Below are positions 61,267 through 64,000 of a stretch of DNA of 64,000 nucleotides, one piece after another. Source of the DNA: Sphingobium estronivorans (GTDB lineage Bacteria; Pseudomonadota; Alphaproteobacteria; Sphingomonadales; Sphingomonadaceae); NCBI RefSeq assembly GCF_008692605.1, contig NZ_LFCT01000021.1, forward strand, positions 45,163-109,162. The letters are read 5' to 3'. Positions within the stretch are counted from its first letter, which is position 1; each line of letters opens with the position of its first letter. Under the pieces are notes generated by a model, which saw only the letters and a program-made list of their open reading frames with translations, ran no database searches and was not told the DNA's origin. Both the position numbers and the translations under genes were made by a program.

Positions 61267-63056
61267 GATGCTTGCTCCAGCAGCGATTGAGGCAGGGCGA
61301 TCATCGCACCCAGCAGGATCTGCGCATAGGCCTTGCCCTGGGCGTCGAGCCGCAGGCTGGCAATGCCCCCGCCGCCCAGCACGTCGCGCAGCAGGAAATT
61401 GATGGCGCCGGGACCGGGCAGGTAGAATCTCTCGACCGATCCGACGCCGAAAGAGCCGAACAGGGTGCGGACGCGTTCGCAGCTCAGGCTTTCGCTGATC
61501 CAGGGCAGGAAAGCGGGGTCGCGGGCGATGATGCCGATATTGGCCCAGTTCCCCTTGTCGCCGCTGCGGCCGAAGGCCAGCCGGTGGAGCGGGACCTCGA
61601 TCATCGCTTCGCCGCTGCGCGGCACGGCGGGCATGCCGGTCGGGACGGGCGGATCGACGGCTTCGAAGCGGGCCGGGACATAGGCGGACCGGGCGACGCC
61701 GCCCTGCGCATCGTCGATGTCCACGCTCACCGGCACCGAAGCCTTGGGCAGCAGATAGGAGAAGAGCCGGATCACCGGGGTGGGTTTCGCCCGGCCCGCC
61801 GTATAGACCACCAGCCCCGCCGGCGTCGCAAGGACCGCCCCCAGAAGCTCCCGGATCAATAGGCCCGCGCCCCTGCCCGAACCGTGCTTCGCGGCAATCT
61901 TGACCGTGATTTCGTCGACATTGTCGAATTGGGCGCTCGCCCCCCCGAAAATCTCGACCTCCTCCTGGGTGAAGGCCGGCAGGTCGAGTTCGGCCAGCGC
62001 CCGCCGCGCCCGCGCAAACACCGCCTCCGCAAAGCTCGCCGCCTTCGCCCGTCCCTCGATGCCGATGAAGTTGATCAACATGCCTGCCTTGAAGCCGTCG
62101 CTCCACGTGGCGCAGACCTTGTAGCTTTCGCCCGGCGCCCGCCCGCGCGCGCCGCTGACCGACACGCGGCCGTCGCCATGGTCGTCGATGACGACCTGGC
62201 TGAAGTCGCAGGCGACGTCCGGCAGCAGATAGGATTGCGGATCGCCGATCTCGTAGATCAGCTGCTCCGCGACCGTGCCGCGATTGACGACGCCGCCCGT
62301 GCCGGCGGGCTTGCCGATCGTGAAATGTCCATCCTCGGTCATTTCAACGATCGGATAGCCGATCCCGGCAATGTCGCCAGCGTCGCGCCAGTCGGTGAAA
62401 TTCCCGCCGGTCGCCTGCGGGCCGCATTCGATCAGGTGGCCCGCCAGGCTGGCCTGCGCCATCCTGTCGAAGTCCTGGTCGGTCCAGCCGAAACTGGCGA
62501 TGGCGGCGGCCAGTGCCAGCGCGCTGTCGACGCAGCGGCCGGTCACGACGATGTCCGCGCCCGCCCGCAGCGCGTTCGCAATGGGCCAGGCGCCCAGATA
62601 GGCGTTGGCGCTGAGCATCTGCTCGACCGGGGGAAAGGCCGCGCCCGAGAACATGTCCCGCAAGCCCTGCTGCGCATGCGCCGTCGCCGGAGCGCCGATC
62701 AGATCGTCGCCCTCCACAACCGCCACGCGCAGCGACAGACCCTGGCGCGCGATTTCCGCGCGCAGGCGCTCCGCGCAGACTCGCGGATTGATGCCCCCGG
62801 CGTTGGAGAGGATCTTGACCTGCTTTTCCGCGATCCGGGCGAGATTGGGGAACATCGCGCGCGTCAGGAAATCCTCGGCATATCCCTTCCCGGGGTCGGC
62901 CGCGCGCGCGCGCGCCATGATCGCCATGGTGATCTCGGCCAGATAATCGTAGATGAGATAGTCGATCGGTCCCGCATTCAGCAGTTGTTCGGTAGGAAAG
63001 GCCGCTTCGCCCCAGTAACCGCTTGCGCCCCCGATACGGATTATCTTGTCGCTCAT
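61263..63056 (-). CDS. atuA: AtuA family protein (DUF1446) of acyclic terpene utilisation
   Basis: A 597-residue protein of the AtuA/DUF1446 family, the marker that separates acyclic-terpene (Atu) from leucine (Liu) carboxylase clusters. It begins IIRIGGASGYWGEAAFPTEQ, then YLAEITMAIMARAR, VKILSNAGGINPRVCAE and VVTGRCVDSALALAAAI; the C-terminal domain has LAFGRSGDKGNWANIG. Its biochemical activity is not settled; a role around the hydroxy-isohexenylglutaryl-CoA step has been suggested. ATG 63056 has GAAGAA at fair distance; ATG 63065 touches it. Its stop overlaps the GTG of AtuC, so translation is coupled. Confidence 0.87.
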   Translation of the reverse strand: MSDKIIRIGGASGYWGEAAFPTEQLLNAGPIDYLIYDYLAEITMAIMARARAADPGKGYAEDFLTRAMFPNLARIAEKQVKILSNAGGINPRVCAERLRAEIARQGLSLRVAVVEGDDLIGAPATAHAQQGLRDMFSGAAFPPVEQMLSANAYLGAWPIANALRAGADIVVTGRCVDSALALAAAIASFGWTDQDFDRMAQASLAGHLIECGPQATGGNFTDWRDAGDIAGIGYPIVEMTEDGHFTIGKPAGTGGVVNRGTVAEQLIYEIGDPQSYLLPDVACDFSQVVIDDHGDGRVSVSGARGRAPGESYKVCATWSDGFKAGMLINFIGIEGRAKAASFAEAVFARARRALAELDLPAFTQEEVEIFGGASAQFDNVDEITVKIAAKHGSGRGAGLLIRELLGAVLATPAGLVVYTAGRAKPTPVIRLFSYLLPKASVPVSVDIDDAQGGVARSAYVPARFEAVDPPVPTGMPAVPRSGEAMIEVPLHRLAFGRSGDKGNWANIGIIARDPAFLPWISESLSCERVRTLFGSFGVGSVERFYLPGPGAINFLLRDVLGGGGIASLRLDAQGKAYAQILLGAMIALPQSLLEQAS

Positions 63057-63110
63057 AGCATCCATTCTTCAATATGAAGACCGCCACGCGAACCGTGGCA
63101 TGACATTCCC

Positions 63111-63893
63111 CTAACCCTTGTCGACAAAGCGGCCGATGGCGGACGCAAAGTCAGGCTTTCCCATGCAACGGATCAGGCTTTCCATCTCATCGACCAGATG
63201 ATCTTCGAGTGTCGCCCGTTCCCCGGCGCGCAGCAAGCGCTTCGTGTTCGCGATGGCCTCCGCGCTCGTGCGGGCAAGCTGCGCGGCATAGTCCGCCGTT
63301 GCCCGGGCCAACTCCGCAGGAGGCACCCGTTTCGAGGCAAGCCCCCAGGCTTCCGCCTGCCCTGCGGAAAATGCGCTGCCGTCCAGCTGAACCTGCAACG
63401 CCCGCCGTTGCCCGATTGCCCGCGCCAATCCATAGGTTCCGCCGCCATCGGGCGAGACGCCGATTTTCGCATAGGCCGGCACGAATTTCGCATCGTCCGC
63501 CACGATACAGAAATCGCACATCGACACCAGCGAAAGGCCAGCCCCAGCCGCCGATCCGTGCACGCTGGCGAGAACCAGCTTGGGCATGGCATGAATGCGA
63601 ACCAGAAATTCATGATAGGGGACCAGCAGATCGCGGATGCAGGTGCCGATGTCGTCGAGATGGTCGATGAAATGGCGGATGTCGCCGCCGCCGCAAAAGG
63701 CCTTGCCCGCGCCGCGGATCACCACCACCTTGACCGACGGCTGCGCATCGACCTCCGCCGCGAGGGTCTTGAGCCGAACGGCCATGTCATAGTTGATGGC
63801 GTTGAACGCCTCGGGCCGGTTCAGCGTGATGGTCGCCACTTCCCCCTCGACCGCGAGCAAGGCTACGCTTTGGTCTGGTTCGCCCTGTGTCAC
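63111..63893 (-). CDS. Enoyl-CoA hydratase/isomerase family protein
   Basis: Crotonase-fold enzyme of 260 residues, first gene of the Atu-type row. It has ITLNRPEAFNAINYDMAV, GAGKAFCGGGDIRHF, SVHGSAAGAGLSLVSMCDF and YAKIGVSPDGGGTYGL. The first hydratase Glu position reads Ala-Gly-Leu (GAGLSL) and the second Asp (SPDGG), a pattern seen in 1,2-epoxyphenylacetyl-CoA isomerase (PaaG)-type crotonases, so isomerase rather than hydratase activity is possible. Operator site 5 lies 32 bases upstream. It may shift or hydrate the remaining double bond of the isoprenoid chain (inference). Confidence 0.82.
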   Translation of the reverse strand: MTQGEPDQSVALLAVEGEVATITLNRPEAFNAINYDMAVRLKTLAAEVDAQPSVKVVVIRGAGKAFCGGGDIRHFIDHLDDIGTCIRDLLVPYHEFLVRIHAMPKLVLASVHGSAAGAGLSLVSMCDFCIVADDAKFVPAYAKIGVSPDGGGTYGLARAIGQRRALQVQLDGSAFSAGQAEAWGLASKRVPPAELARATADYAAQLARTSAEAIANTKRLLRAGERATLEDHLVDEMESLIRCMGKPDFASAIGRFVDKG

Positions 63894-63924
63894 CGCATCT
63901 CTCCCACGCTCTTTATCGCGAATG

Positions 63925-63938
63925 TTACTCGTGGGTAA
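63925..63938. promoter_or_regulatory. Candidate operator site 5, TTACTCGTGGGTAA
   Basis: Palindrome-like site 32 bases before the crotonase that opens the Atu-type row. On the minus strand it is preceded by TATATTACCC and a TTGACA further up. The last 60 bases of the window beyond it show no gene. Confidence 0.68.
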
Positions 63939-64000
63939 TATAGAAGAGATGCCCCTGTCAAGCGGCAGTGCAGAGGCGTTGGAACACCCCGCCGTCCATA

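Noticed and set aside
1..64000. tRNA, rRNA, insertion sequence, integrase, CRISPR array or replication origin
   Set aside because: None was recognised on reading both strands; a tRNA or repeat-finder run would be needed to exclude short or decayed copies.

Overview
The window looks like a catabolic island from the chromosome or a large plasmid of a GC-rich alphaproteobacterium, most likely a sphingomonad. That placement is inferred from the GC-rich codon use, two catabolic TonB-dependent receptors, and the dense mix of SDRs, Baeyer-Villiger monooxygenases (BVMOs), VOC proteins and CoA-ester enzymes; no rRNA or housekeeping marker is present. No tRNA, rRNA, IS element or CRISPR array was found.

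Layout. 1-16 kb: a BetT-type transporter (cut by the left edge), a zeta-class GST, a two-domain VOC protein with a decayed SDR fused upstream, a membrane PQQ dehydrogenase, a TetR regulator, a translationally coupled operon (KstD-like flavoprotein, VOC protein, SDR, TIM-barrel protein), a chromate transporter, BVMO 1 and an SDR. 15.8-21 kb: a 49-residue DUF5670 membrane protein, two PPOX-fold proteins, and a sulfotransferase-DUF1214-PPOX-SDR operon. 21-27 kb: a TetR regulator divergent from SDR, medium-chain reductase, BVMO 2 and SDR. 26.8-41.7 kb, all minus strand: crotonase, ADP-forming acyl-CoA synthetase, flavin oxidoreductase, a fused double acyl-CoA dehydrogenase, a thiolase-like protein, TonB receptor 1, an esterase, a lipoprotein quinohemoprotein alcohol dehydrogenase and an aldehyde dehydrogenase.

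42-64 kb holds TonB receptor 2 (plus strand) and one long minus-strand array. It contains an Atu-type acyclic-terpene module (AtuA, geranyl-CoA carboxylase-like AtuC and AtuF, crotonases, citronellyl-CoA dehydrogenase-like AtuD, an AtuB-like SDR). It also contains a branched-chain beta-oxidation module (SCP-x thiolase, two hot-dog hydratase subunits, FabG-like SDR, alpha-methylacyl-CoA racemase), an acyl-CoA synthetase, BVMO 3, a class II aldolase and an amidohydrolase. Together they suggest uptake, oxidation to an acid, CoA activation, beta-methyl carboxylation and beta-oxidation of a methyl-branched isoprenoid. The substrate is inferred.

The most notable non-coding findings are two sets of shared palindromes. 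TTACTCATGGGTAA-type sites stand in front of the five transcription-unit starts at 42-64 kb. TATATCATGATATA-type sites stand in front of the PQQ dehydrogenase, the TetR/SDR divergence and BVMO 2. In addition, a 53-55-base stem-loop element occurs twice, 27 kb apart, with paired compensatory changes in its stem.
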